A DNA stretch of 64,000 nucleotides. Origin: Bacillota bacterium. Lineage in GTDB: Bacteria > Bacillota > Clostridia > Christensenellales > CAG-138. The stretch lies in contig JAEXEN010000027.1 in the NCBI GenBank assembly GCA_023400985.1, forward strand, positions 186,001-250,000, read 5' to 3'. The stretch's first letter is position 1. Each line of letters opens with the position of its first letter. The notes under the pieces are model-generated. The model was not told where the DNA came from. It was given only the letters and a program-made list of their open reading frames with translations, and searched no databases. A program made the position numbers and the translations under genes. This document shows positions 41,398 to 50,022 of this stretch, piece by piece.

Positions 41398-42456
41398 ATG
41401 TCCGGTTTGATAGTTAAGAATCTGAACAAGACTTTCGGGGAAAATCAAGTGCTCTTCGATATTTCCTTCGAGGTGAAGGAGGGAGACTTCCTTTCGCTGC
41501 TGGGCCCTTCGGGCTGCGGAAAAACGACTATATTGCGCATCATCAACGGTCTTGAATATCCGGATTCCGGCAGCGTGATCGTGGATGGGAAGGATATCAC
41601 GAAAATGCCGCCCGAAAAGCGCAACATCGGCATGGTTTTTCAAAACTATGCGCTGTTTCCGACGATGACGGTGTTCAATAACATCGCTTACGGCCTGAAA
41701 ATGCGCAAAAAGAGCAAGGAAGAGATTCAGGAAAAGGTGAATGCGGCGCTCAAACTCGTCAAATTGGAGGGGCTTGCGGACCGCAAGATCACCAAAATGT
41801 CCGGCGGGCAGCAGCAAAGGGTGGCGCTTGCGCGCGCGCTTGTCATCGAGCCTGCGATCTTGCTTCTGGACGAGCCGCTTTCGGCGCTGGACCGCAAGAT
41901 ACGCGCGGAGATGCAGTATGAGATACGAAGCATCCAGCAAAAAGTAGGCATCACTACGGTCTTTGTGACGCACGATCAGGAAGAAGCGCTGACGATGTCC
42001 GACCGCATCATTTTAATGAACAGGGGCGTGATCGAGCAGGAGTCCGATCCGTGGCACCTATACAATTATCCGACCTCCACGTTCGCTTCGGATTTCTTGG
42101 GGAAAGCGAATATATTGGATGCAAAGCTCACACAAAAGAACGGCGTATGGTATGCGGAGGGCAATGGCTGGCAGCTGCCCGTCGAGTATAAGGGCGGCAA
42201 GGAGACGGATGCCGTTAAAGTGGCCGTCAGGGGCGAGCACTTTACGATAAGCGGCGAGCCTTTTGAAAACGCCATAGAATTTACGATTCAAAAAAAGATA
42301 TTTACCGGAAGCGTATGCAAGCTCATAGGCATTATGGGCGGCGACGACGTGGAAGTGGTGAGCCTGAGCATTGCGGCCGAAGCGTTTAAAGAGGGCGGCA
42401 AGGTCTATATAAGGCCCACGCTCGCAACGACACTGTACTTTCCCGAAAAGAAATAG
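41398..42456 (+). CDS. ABC transporter ATP-binding protein, PotA type
   Basis: 352 residues. Walker A GPSGCGKTT (~37-45), Q-loop VFQNYALFPTMT, signature MSGGQQQRVALARAL, Walker B ILLLDEPLSALD and switch His in VTHDQEEALTMSD are all intact, with a C-terminal TOBE-type domain (about 260-350). AAGGAGG at 41382-41388 precedes the ATG. It energises the importer of the preceding genes. Confidence 0.95.
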   Translation: MSGLIVKNLNKTFGENQVLFDISFEVKEGDFLSLLGPSGCGKTTILRIINGLEYPDSGSVIVDGKDITKMPPEKRNIGMVFQNYALFPTMTVFNNIAYGLKMRKKSKEEIQEKVNAALKLVKLEGLADRKITKMSGGQQQRVALARALVIEPAILLLDEPLSALDRKIRAEMQYEIRSIQQKVGITTVFVTHDQEEALTMSDRIILMNRGVIEQESDPWHLYNYPTSTFASDFLGKANILDAKLTQKNGVWYAEGNGWQLPVEYKGGKETDAVKVAVRGEHFTISGEPFENAIEFTIQKKIFTGSVCKLIGIMGGDDVEVVSLSIAAEAFKEGGKVYIRPTLATTLYFPEKK

Positions 42457-42470
42457 GAGGGATAAACGGC

Positions 42471-44714
42471 ATGTATCAAATCCCGTGCACGAAATATTGG
42501 AACACATGGAGTACGCAAAGCCCCGCGATCATGGAATTCCTGCCCGCTTCGTTTACGATAACGCCCGGGGCGTACAGTTTTTCGAAGGGAACCTATACGA
42601 GCTTTCCCTTTTCAAGATCCATCACGCTCTTAGAGCACCACCCGGACGGCAATTACTGCCGGCTAAAGATGGAGCATGCGGGAACGGTGCTCGAGCTCGA
42701 GTATTTCAAGCAGGACGATTACACCGTCCTCGGGCGGCTGCGCGTTGTGAAGAGCGGCGAATGGGGACTGCGCTTCATCACGACGCTTTCATTTGGCTTT
42801 GACGACGGCGAAGGCAGCCTAGGGGAGACTGAGGGCACGTTCCATGCAGGCAAACGCAGCTATGAGTTTGCGTTGTCCATGAAATACCGGCCGATAAGGG
42901 AATGCTATTCGGAGAAGAGCGACGCGCTCGGAAAAAAGATGGAGGAGTTCGGCTACTATACGCCGATGCCGACGTCGGAAACCCCTAAATACTACACGGC
43001 CATGTATAACCTGGAGGAAACGCCCGTTATTGTGTTTGCCGCCTCGGTGGCAAATTCCTATCGCGAAGCCAAGGAAAAGGCCGACGGCGCGCTGAACCTC
43101 GTGACGGAGCAAAAAGATGAAAACACGCCTGAGCTCGATAAGCTTTTGGAGGCTTCCTTTAAAGGCTTGACCAAACAAACGAAGGGCGAGTTTGCGCCGG
43201 TCGTAGACGCCATGCGCGACGTCATGGCATGGAATACCATCGCGGATAAAAAGAACAACAGGGTGTTTACCTCCATCACCCGCTTTTGGATCGATAAAAA
43301 ATTCGGCGGCTGGTTTATGTGGGCGGACGATATTTTTATGCACGCGCTGATGAACGCATGGGCCGGCGACTGGACGACGGCGCGCAATTCGATCAAGGGC
43401 GTCGTCGATAACAACACGCCCGCGGGAAATCTGGCCTGTATGATGTCGGAATTTTCGGAATGGGTGGACCGTTCGCAGCCGCCGGTTTTCGGGTTTTATT
43501 TATACCGGTATTACCTACTGACGCTCGACAGGGAACTGCTCGAAGAAGTGATGCCGGCGCTTGTCAAAGCGCATCGCTGGTGGTTTGACCATAGAGACGG
43601 CAACCGCAACGGTTTGCTTGAACTCGGGAGCTCCGGCAACGGGAACGGGCACTTCAACCATACGAAACTGGCGGCCAAGGATGAATCCGCCATGGACAAC
43701 AGCCCCATGTACGATGCGGCGAGGTTCGTGCCCGAGTGCAATACCATGGATATGGAGGATATCGCGCTCAACAGCCTTTTGGTGCTGGAGGGAGAGTGTC
43801 TTGCCTGCTTATCCGAGGTGCGGGGCGACTCGGATACGGCGCGCGAAATGCGCCAACGCTCGGCAGCGCTTTCCGAGAAGATCAACTTGGGGCTTTGGGA
43901 CGACGAGCGCAAGCTGTATGCAAACAGGCTTTGGGACGGCAGGTTCGTCTGTCCGTCGCCGACAAGCTTCTACCCGATGGCGGCGGGGATCGCCGACGAA
44001 ACACGCGTCAGCCATTTGATCGCACATATCTTTGACGAAAGCGAGTTTTGGACGGAGTTTCCCATGCCGTCCGTCTGGCTGAAGGACCCGGCCGTGCATG
44101 ACAACGTTTATTGGAGAGGCCGCACATGGGCTCCGTATAATTTTATGACGTACGTGGGGCTCAAGCGCAACGGCCGCGACAAAGAAGCGGCGCGGCTGGT
44201 TCGGAAAACGACCGAGCATTTTTGCCGCATTTGGGAAAGCGAACACGCGTGCTATGAGAACCACAACGCGTTTACCGGGGAAGGAAGGGATTCGGTGGAC
44301 TCGGATCCGTTCTATGGCTGGGGCGCGATGTATCCGCTGATGTGGATCATGGAGCACCTGGACACGGATAACTGGAACGGCTTCCACTTCGGCAGCGTGG
44401 AGGGCGGTGAATTCGAGCTTAAAAGCGTGCGAATGGGCGACGGCATGTATGATCTTTCATGCGATAAAGGTTCGACGGCGCTCAAACGCAACGGACAAAT
44501 CATCTTCCGCGCATCGCAAAGCGGCCGGTTCCGCCATTTTGAACTGAACGACCATTATGGCAGCGTAACGGTTCCCGGGCGGGATAAGGAGACGCGCGTC
44601 GAGTTTCCGTCCGTGCAGCCGATAAAAGTGGTCGTGAACGGGAAAGAGCATAGTCCCGCGCAGACGATTTTACTGGAAGCGGGAAGCGCGGCCAAAATAG
44701 AATTGTGGTATTGA
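42471..44714 (+). CDS. GH63-like glycoside hydrolase (MGH1-type alpha/alpha barrel)
   Basis: 747 residues, no signal peptide, so probably cytosolic. N-terminal beta domain (about 1-200), then an (alpha/alpha)6 barrel: FWIDKKFGGWFMWADDIFMHA, ELGSSGNGNGHFNHTKL, WRGRTWAPYNFMTYVGL and YENHNAFTGEGRDS with WGAMYPLMWI. These resemble the clan GH-G (GH63, GH37) proteins such as mannosylglycerate hydrolase. C-terminal small beta domain from about 690. Its exact substrate is unknown. As last gene of the rbsK-rbsD-ABC operon it may release ribose or another sugar from an imported glycoside. Confidence 0.75.
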   Translation: MYQIPCTKYWNTWSTQSPAIMEFLPASFTITPGAYSFSKGTYTSFPFSRSITLLEHHPDGNYCRLKMEHAGTVLELEYFKQDDYTVLGRLRVVKSGEWGLRFITTLSFGFDDGEGSLGETEGTFHAGKRSYEFALSMKYRPIRECYSEKSDALGKKMEEFGYYTPMPTSETPKYYTAMYNLEETPVIVFAASVANSYREAKEKADGALNLVTEQKDENTPELDKLLEASFKGLTKQTKGEFAPVVDAMRDVMAWNTIADKKNNRVFTSITRFWIDKKFGGWFMWADDIFMHALMNAWAGDWTTARNSIKGVVDNNTPAGNLACMMSEFSEWVDRSQPPVFGFYLYRYYLLTLDRELLEEVMPALVKAHRWWFDHRDGNRNGLLELGSSGNGNGHFNHTKLAAKDESAMDNSPMYDAARFVPECNTMDMEDIALNSLLVLEGECLACLSEVRGDSDTAREMRQRSAALSEKINLGLWDDERKLYANRLWDGRFVCPSPTSFYPMAAGIADETRVSHLIAHIFDESEFWTEFPMPSVWLKDPAVHDNVYWRGRTWAPYNFMTYVGLKRNGRDKEAARLVRKTTEHFCRIWESEHACYENHNAFTGEGRDSVDSDPFYGWGAMYPLMWIMEHLDTDNWNGFHFGSVEGGEFELKSVRMGDGMYDLSCDKGSTALKRNGQIIFRASQSGRFRHFELNDHYGSVTVPGRDKETRVEFPSVQPIKVVVNGKEHSPAQTILLEAGSAAKIELWY

Positions 44715-44764
44715 ATAACGATATTTTTATATAGCTCCCCTATCGGAAAAAACCTCCCGATAAC

Positions 44765-44792
44765 TTGACGATTTTCGCAGATGATGTACAAT
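44765..44792 (+). promoter_or_regulatory. Candidate promoter of the ECF-SAM hydrolase operon
   Basis: TTGACG at 44765-44770 and TACAAT at 44787-44792, spacer 16 bp. Downstream is a short direct repeat (ATCATTTAG twice, near 44804-44820) just before AGGGAGG. Confidence 0.6.
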
Positions 44793-44834
44793 AAATTCAG
44801 GGAATCATTTAGTATCATTTAGGGAGGTTTTGTC

Positions 44835-45404
44835 ATGCAGGAAAAGAAAAAGCTGTTCGCGGTGAACACCAAAACCATCGTCGCAACCGGCCTCGGCGCG
44901 GCCATCTTCATGCTGCTGTTCATGTTCGTCAAGATCCCCTCCCCGGTACCCGAAACGCAGTTCCAAACAGCTTACGGCATCGCGGGCTTCTTCGGGGCGC
45001 TGTTCGGGCCCATCGCGGGCGCACTCATCGCCTTCATCGGTCATGCGCTGTCCGACTTCGTGCTGTACGGCTCCCCGTGGTGGAGCTGGGTCGTCGCGAG
45101 CGGCGTGGCGGGCTTTGCGTACGGCGCCGCGTTCAAATTCGTGAATGCCGATAATGGCCAGTTCAAGGTGAAAGACGCCGTGATCTTTAACGTGATCCAG
45201 ATCATCGGCAACGTGATCGCGTGGATCCTCATAGCGCCCGCGCTCGACATACTGATCTATGCCGAACCCGTCGATCTCGTGTTCACGCAGGGCGCAACCG
45301 CTGCGCTCTTTAACGCCATCAGCTGCGGCGTGATCGGCACGCTTCTTCTCATCATCTATTCCGCGACCCGCCCCAAGGAGGGCAGCTTGAAAAAGGCGGA
45401 ATGA
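44835..45404 (+). CDS. ECF transporter S component, UPF0397 family
   Basis: 189 residues, five or six membrane segments. Signatures VNTKTIVATGLGAAIFMLLF, TAYGIAGFFGALFGPIAGAL, GHALSDFVLYGSPWWSWVV fit the UPF0397 substrate-binding family of ECF importers. Some members are annotated as riboflavin transporters, but the true cargo is not established. Followed by EcfA-EcfA fusion and EcfT, so this is a dedicated (group I) ECF transporter. AGGGAGG at 44820-44826 is the ribosome site. Confidence 0.9.
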   Translation: MQEKKKLFAVNTKTIVATGLGAAIFMLLFMFVKIPSPVPETQFQTAYGIAGFFGALFGPIAGALIAFIGHALSDFVLYGSPWWSWVVASGVAGFAYGAAFKFVNADNGQFKVKDAVIFNVIQIIGNVIAWILIAPALDILIYAEPVDLVFTQGATAALFNAISCGVIGTLLLIIYSATRPKEGSLKKAE

Positions 45405-45420
45405 CCGTCCGCAACGAAAA

Positions 45421-45454
45421 AAGAGAAGCCGGGCCCGACGGACCGGCTTCTCTT
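45421..45454 (+). other. Intra-operon stem-loop
   Basis: A perfect 12-bp stem (AAGAGAAGCCGG/CCGGCTTCTCTT) with a ten-base loop between the S component and the ATPase gene. No T-run follows, so it is more likely an RNA-processing or stability element that sets S-component versus ATPase levels. Confidence 0.55.
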
Positions 45455-45487
45455 ACAAAAGGGAGCTAAAAAAAGGGGAGCAATACC

Positions 45488-47206
45488 ATGGCAAAAGCGG
45501 ACCCTATCGTATCGTTTCGCAATTTTACGTTTCAATATATGGCGCAGGCGGAGCCCACTTTGTACGACGTTTCCCTCGATATTTATCCCGGTGAAAAGGT
45601 TTTGATCGTAGGTCCCAGCGGCAGCGGCAAAAGCACGCTGGGGCATTGCATAAACGGGCTTATTCCGTTTGCCTACAAGGGGAAATCGGCGGGCTCGCTC
45701 AGTGTGGCGGGCCTCGAGGTGAGTAAGCAGGATATCTTCAAGCTTTCCAAGCACGTGGGCACCGTTTTGCAGGATACCGACGGCCAATTCGTGGGGCTTA
45801 CGGCGGGGGAGGATATCGCCTTCGCGTTGGAAAACGACCGCGTGAATGTGGAGGAGATGCACGAGCGCGTGCAAAAAGTCGCCCAGATGGTAGATATGGA
45901 CCGCTTTTTGACAAACTCTCCGTACGAGCTTTCGGGCGGGCAGAAACAGCGGACCTCGCTTGCGGGCGTGATGATCGACGACGTGGAAATACTCCTGTTC
46001 GACGAGCCGCTTGCAAACCTCGACCCGGCCACGGGCAAAACCGCTATAGAGATCATCGACGACATCCATAAAAACACGAATAAGACGGTCATCATCATAG
46101 AGCACCGCCTCGAGGATGTGCTGCATCGCCATGTTGACCGCATTGTTGCGGTCAACGACGGGCGCATCGTGGCGGACATGCCCGCCGACGAGCTTCTATG
46201 CAGCGGCGTTTTGAAGGAAAACGGCATCCGGGAGCCGCTCTATGTGACGGCGCTCAAATACGCCGGCGTGAAGCTTACGCCGGAAATGCGCCCCGGGCAT
46301 ATCGATACGCTTGACGTTGAACCCTGCGCGGATGCGCTCAAAGCGTGGATGCGCGAAGCCGAGCGGTCGGAGCAGAGGCTTCGTGAGGAAGTGCTTCTCT
46401 CCATGGAGCATATCGGTTTTTCCTACGATCCGGGGAAGCCCGTGCTCAAGGACGTTTCCTTCTTCGTGCGCCGCGGCGAGATGCTTTCCGTCATCGGCCG
46501 AAACGGCGCGGGCAAAAGCACGCTCACGAAGCTTTTGTGCGGGTTTGAAAAACCGGACGGCGGCGCTATTTACTACGAGGGCAAAAATATAGAGGATCAA
46601 ACCATCCGCGAGCGCGCGGAATACATCGGCCTCGTGATGCAAAACCCCAACCAGATGATCAGCGAGCCGATGATCGCCAAGGAGGTGGGCCTTGGGCTCA
46701 AGCTCCGCGGCATAGATGAGGCGGCGGCGAAGGCGCGCGTGAAGCAGGCGCTTGAAATTTGCGGGCTTTCCCCGTTTATCGACTGGCCTGTTTCGGCATT
46801 GAGCTACGGCCAGAAAAAGCGCGTTACCGTGGCCGCCATGCTTGCGCTCGACCCGAAAATACTTCTCTTGGACGAGCCCACGGCGGGGCAGGACTACCGG
46901 CATTATACCGAGATCATGCGCTTCTTATTGGAACTCAACAAAAAGGGCGTTACGGTGGTGCTCATCACGCACGATATGCATTTGATGCTCGAATACACGC
47001 CCCGCGCGGTGGTCTTAAGCGACGGCGAGCTCATCGCCGACGCGCCTGCGAGCCAAATCCTGACCGACGATAAGGTCATAAAGACCGCCAACCTCAAGGA
47101 GACTTCACTCTATACGCTCGCGCGACGCTGCGGCATCCTGAATGCGGCGGCCTTCGTGCAGTGCTTCATCGACCACGAAAGGTGGGTGCGAGAGCATGAA
47201 GCTTAA
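45488..47206 (+). CDS. ECF transporter double ATPase (EcfA-EcfA' fusion)
   Basis: 572 residues with two complete ABC cassettes. First: Walker A GPSGSGKST, signature LSGGQKQRTSLAG, Walker B ILLFDEPLANLD. Second (from about 300): Walker A GRNGAGKST, signature LSYGQKKRVTVAAML, Walker B ILLLDEPTAGQD, switch His in VLITHDMHLMLEY. Such fused ATPases pair with one S and one T subunit. AAAAGGGGAGC precedes the ATG. It overlaps ecfT by 11 bases. Confidence 0.95.
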   Translation: MAKADPIVSFRNFTFQYMAQAEPTLYDVSLDIYPGEKVLIVGPSGSGKSTLGHCINGLIPFAYKGKSAGSLSVAGLEVSKQDIFKLSKHVGTVLQDTDGQFVGLTAGEDIAFALENDRVNVEEMHERVQKVAQMVDMDRFLTNSPYELSGGQKQRTSLAGVMIDDVEILLFDEPLANLDPATGKTAIEIIDDIHKNTNKTVIIIEHRLEDVLHRHVDRIVAVNDGRIVADMPADELLCSGVLKENGIREPLYVTALKYAGVKLTPEMRPGHIDTLDVEPCADALKAWMREAERSEQRLREEVLLSMEHIGFSYDPGKPVLKDVSFFVRRGEMLSVIGRNGAGKSTLTKLLCGFEKPDGGAIYYEGKNIEDQTIRERAEYIGLVMQNPNQMISEPMIAKEVGLGLKLRGIDEAAAKARVKQALEICGLSPFIDWPVSALSYGQKKRVTVAAMLALDPKILLLDEPTAGQDYRHYTEIMRFLLELNKKGVTVVLITHDMHLMLEYTPRAVVLSDGELIADAPASQILTDDKVIKTANLKETSLYTLARRCGILNAAAFVQCFIDHERWVREHEA

Positions 47207-48029
47207 AGTGTTTTCCTACAATAAGCTCGATACGCCCATCCACCGCATGTCGGGGCTGACGAAGTTCATCTGCTTTTTGTTTTTGACCTTCGGCGTGATG
47301 TTCTCCTACGACGTAAGGGTGATACTTTTCATCATGGCGTTTTCGCTGTGGGTGCTGCACGTATCCGAGATAAAGTTTTCGCAGATACGGCTCATGGTCA
47401 TCTATGTGGCCATCTTCATCCTGACCAATTTCGTGATCTCCTACATCTTTTCGCCCGAGGAGGGCGTGAAGATATACAAAACGCGCCACGAGTTCGGGCG
47501 GCTGTTCGGCAGCTTCAGCTTCACATGGGAACAGCTTCTCTATCAGGTCACGAAAATGATCAAATATGCCTCCGTGGTGCCGCTCGGGATGATATTTTTG
47601 CTTACGACGAACCCGAGCGAATTCGCTTCGGCATTGAACGGCGTCGGCATCGGCTACCGCGCCGCCTACGCCGTAGCGCTTACGCTCCGTTATTTCCCGG
47701 ATATCCAGCGGGATTACAACAATATCTCCATGGCGCAGCAGGCGCGCGGGCTCGATATGAGCAAAAAGGTCAAGCTCATGGAGCGTTTCAAAAACGCGCT
47801 CGTCATCCTCGTGCCGCTCATACTTTCCACGCTCGACCGCGTGGAGGCTATCAGCAACGCCATGGACCTGAGGGGGTTCGGCAAAGGCAAAAAACGCACA
47901 TGGTATATGGGAAGGCGGTTTTCCAAGCTCGACTGGCTGTCGATCCTTCTCTGCGCGGCCATATTCTTAGGCACTTTGGCGGTATCGGCGTTCGTCAACC
48001 ACGGTCGCTTTTGGAACCCATTTGTATAA
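47196..48029 (+). CDS. ecfT: ECF transporter T component
   Basis: 277 residues from the ATG at 47196 (MKLKVFSYNKLDTPIHRMSG), overlapping the ATPase gene. Several membrane helices and the two cytoplasmic coupling helices: one near AYAVALTLRYFPDIQRDYNN followed by QARG, the second around NAMDLRGFG, with the classic A-R-G/RGFG coupling motifs. It joins the ATPases to the S component. GGTGGG upstream is the ribosome site. Confidence 0.93.
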   Translation: MKLKVFSYNKLDTPIHRMSGLTKFICFLFLTFGVMFSYDVRVILFIMAFSLWVLHVSEIKFSQIRLMVIYVAIFILTNFVISYIFSPEEGVKIYKTRHEFGRLFGSFSFTWEQLLYQVTKMIKYASVVPLGMIFLLTTNPSEFASALNGVGIGYRAAYAVALTLRYFPDIQRDYNNISMAQQARGLDMSKKVKLMERFKNALVILVPLILSTLDRVEAISNAMDLRGFGKGKKRTWYMGRRFSKLDWLSILLCAAIFLGTLAVSAFVNHGRFWNPFV

Positions 48030-48083
48030 TAACGTGTAGGAAACGGCCTTGACCGTTCCGCTGCCGATTTGGAGAGTGAATTT

Positions 48084-48920
48084 ATGAAACCTATGCTCGT
48101 ATTTCAAACGGACTTCACCTATAAAGAAGGCGCGGTGTGCGCCATGTACGGCGTTGTGAAGTCGGTCGACAGGACTTTGGAGATTATCGACGGCACGCAT
48201 GAGCTCCCCAATTACGATATCTGGAGCGCGTCCTACCGCCTGTACCAAAGCATGGAGTTTTGGCCCAAGGATACCATATTCATAAGCGTGGTAGACCCGG
48301 GCGTCGGCACCAAGCGCCGCGCGTGCGTGGCGAAAACTTTAACCGGCTACACCATCGTTACGCCGGACAACGGCACGCTCACCCACGTGAAGCGCACGAT
48401 GGGCATCGCCGAAGTGCGCGAGATCGACGAGAGCGTAAACCGCCTACAGCACACCTCGGGCGTATCGGTATTCCACGGCAGGGATCTGTTCGGCTACTGC
48501 GCCGCGCGGCTTGCTTCGGGCGTCATCACCTACGAGGAGGTCGGCCCTGCGTACCCCGTGGAAGAGATCGTGGAGCTCCCCGTCGCGGAGGCGAGCTTGG
48601 AAAGCGGCGCCGTAAAGGGCATTTTCGAGATCGACGACCCCAACTTCGGCAACCTTTGGACGAACATCCCGCGCGAGCTTTTCACGAAGGCGAGCTTTGA
48701 TTACGGCGATACGCTGAGAGTCAGCGTATCGCACGAGGGCAAAAAGGTTTACGAAGGGAGTTTGCTCTATGAAAAATCGTTCGGCTACGCCAAAAAAGGC
48801 GACGTGATGATCTACAACAACGAGCTGATGCGCGTCGCCATGGCGGTGGTGCAGGGAAGCCTTGTTCAATCCCACGGCCTCGGTTACGGCGCGGACTGGC
48901 AGGTATCCTTTTCAAAATAG
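48084..48920 (+). CDS. SAM hydrolase / SAM hydroxide adenosyltransferase (DUF62), copy 1
   Basis: 278 residues from ATG 48084. The catalytic triad known for the family (Asp, Arg, His) is kept: Asp and Arg in VVDPGVGTKRRA (D-x6-R) and His in VFHGRDLF. Also VTPDNGTLTHV. These enzymes hydrolyse S-adenosylmethionine to adenosine and methionine, in contrast to the related fluorinase/chlorinase. The N-terminus FQTDFTYKEGAVCAMYG is standard. In an operon with ECF genes and a paralogue right behind, so the product or substrate is probably linked to the transported compound. Confidence 0.93.
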   Translation: MKPMLVFQTDFTYKEGAVCAMYGVVKSVDRTLEIIDGTHELPNYDIWSASYRLYQSMEFWPKDTIFISVVDPGVGTKRRACVAKTLTGYTIVTPDNGTLTHVKRTMGIAEVREIDESVNRLQHTSGVSVFHGRDLFGYCAARLASGVITYEEVGPAYPVEEIVELPVAEASLESGAVKGIFEIDDPNFGNLWTNIPRELFTKASFDYGDTLRVSVSHEGKKVYEGSLLYEKSFGYAKKGDVMIYNNELMRVAMAVVQGSLVQSHGLGYGADWQVSFSK

Positions 48921-48934
48921 TGCAGGAGAGAAAT

Positions 48935-49774
48935 ATGGAAAAGACCTTGGTGTTTCAAAGCGATTTCGGGCTTGTGGACGGCGCTGTCGCGGCCATGTAC
49001 GGCGTAGCGCTCAAAGTAGACGAAAATCTTCGCCTGTTTGACCTTACCCACGACATCGTGCCCTATGATATATGGGAGGCCTCCTATAGGCTGTTCCAAA
49101 CGGTGCAGTACTGGCCCGAGGGGACGGTGTTCGTTAGCGTGGTGGACCCGGGCGTAGGCACCGACAGAAAGAGCGTGGTCGCAAAAACAAAGCTCGGGCA
49201 TTACATCGTAACGCCGGATAACGGCAGCCTTACGCATTTGAAGCTCTACGTGGGTATAGAGTGCGTGCGGCGCATCGACGAAAAACGCCACATGCGCGGC
49301 GACAGCGGCGGATCGTATACCTTCCACGGGCGCGATCTTTACGCCAACGCGGGCGCGAAGCTCGCCGCGGGCGTCATCACCTTCGAGGAGGCAGGGGAGC
49401 TACTCGATGTTGAAAAGATCGTGGAACTGCCCGTCGGCAAAGTGGTGCGCGATAAAAACTGCGTCACCGGCTGCATCGATACGCTCGACGTGCGCTTCGG
49501 CAGCCTTTGGACGAACATCACCCGCGAAGACTTTCTAAGCCTCGGGGTAGACTTTGGCTCGCAGGTGGAGGTGGCCATAAGAAACGCGCACACGCTCGTA
49601 TACAACAACCGCGTCACCTATGGCAGAAGCTTTGCGGACGTGTATGTGGGCGAACAGATCCTCTATGTCAACTCGCTTTTCCGCATGGCCCTCGCCATCA
49701 ACCAAGGCAATTTTGCCAGAGCGTATTCGGTGGGGACGGGGCTGCAATGGAGCATACAGCTGAAGAAGGTTTAA
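48935..49774 (+). CDS. SAM hydrolase / SAM hydroxide adenosyltransferase (DUF62), copy 2
   Basis: 279 residues from ATG 48935, with AGGAGA at 48924-48929. Parallel to the previous protein through its whole length (FQSDFGLVDGAVAAMYG, VVDPGVGTDRKSV, VTPDNGSLTHL, FHGRDLYANAGAKLAAG). Asp, Arg and His are again kept, so both copies should be active. Divergence between the copies is moderate, implying an old duplication and perhaps distinct substrates or a hetero-oligomer (the family is trimeric). Confidence 0.93.
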   Translation: MEKTLVFQSDFGLVDGAVAAMYGVALKVDENLRLFDLTHDIVPYDIWEASYRLFQTVQYWPEGTVFVSVVDPGVGTDRKSVVAKTKLGHYIVTPDNGSLTHLKLYVGIECVRRIDEKRHMRGDSGGSYTFHGRDLYANAGAKLAAGVITFEEAGELLDVEKIVELPVGKVVRDKNCVTGCIDTLDVRFGSLWTNITREDFLSLGVDFGSQVEVAIRNAHTLVYNNRVTYGRSFADVYVGEQILYVNSLFRMALAINQGNFARAYSVGTGLQWSIQLKKV

Positions 49775-50022
49775 TTTCTTTCCATGATACACGCGGGGCG
49801 TCGAGGACGCCGCCCCCTACGAGTGGGTACATCGTGTGCAGAGTAAAATGAGAGGTGACGAACGAAAACACCTAATCCAGTGTATTTGCCTTTCGAGAAA
49901 TAAAAAATGTGGTCACGAATTTGCTCAAGCCATGGGCTTTTTTCGTGATATTCTTTTCATGCCGAAACGATTTCCAGTTTTGAAACGAATATAACAGCAA
50001 GGCGAAGGAAGGAGGGGCGCGG
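49775..50022. other. Intergenic region with GC hairpin and terminator
   Basis: A hairpin GGGGCGTC-gag-GACGCCGCCCC at 49795-49816 resembles the kind of GC-rich intergenic repeat at 26730. A terminator-like AAGCC-atg-GGCTTTTTT, inside an outer TCACGAA/TTCGTGA stem, lies at about 49913-49952. Upstream of the sigma-factor gene, CGAAACGA and TGAAACGA repeat near 49963-49988 and ATATAAC near 49989-49995 may belong to its promoter. Confidence 0.5.

Noticed and set aside
44715..44764. Terminator after the GH63-like gene
   Set aside because: Only a five-base stem (ATCGG/CCGAT) with an A-rich loop and no T-run.
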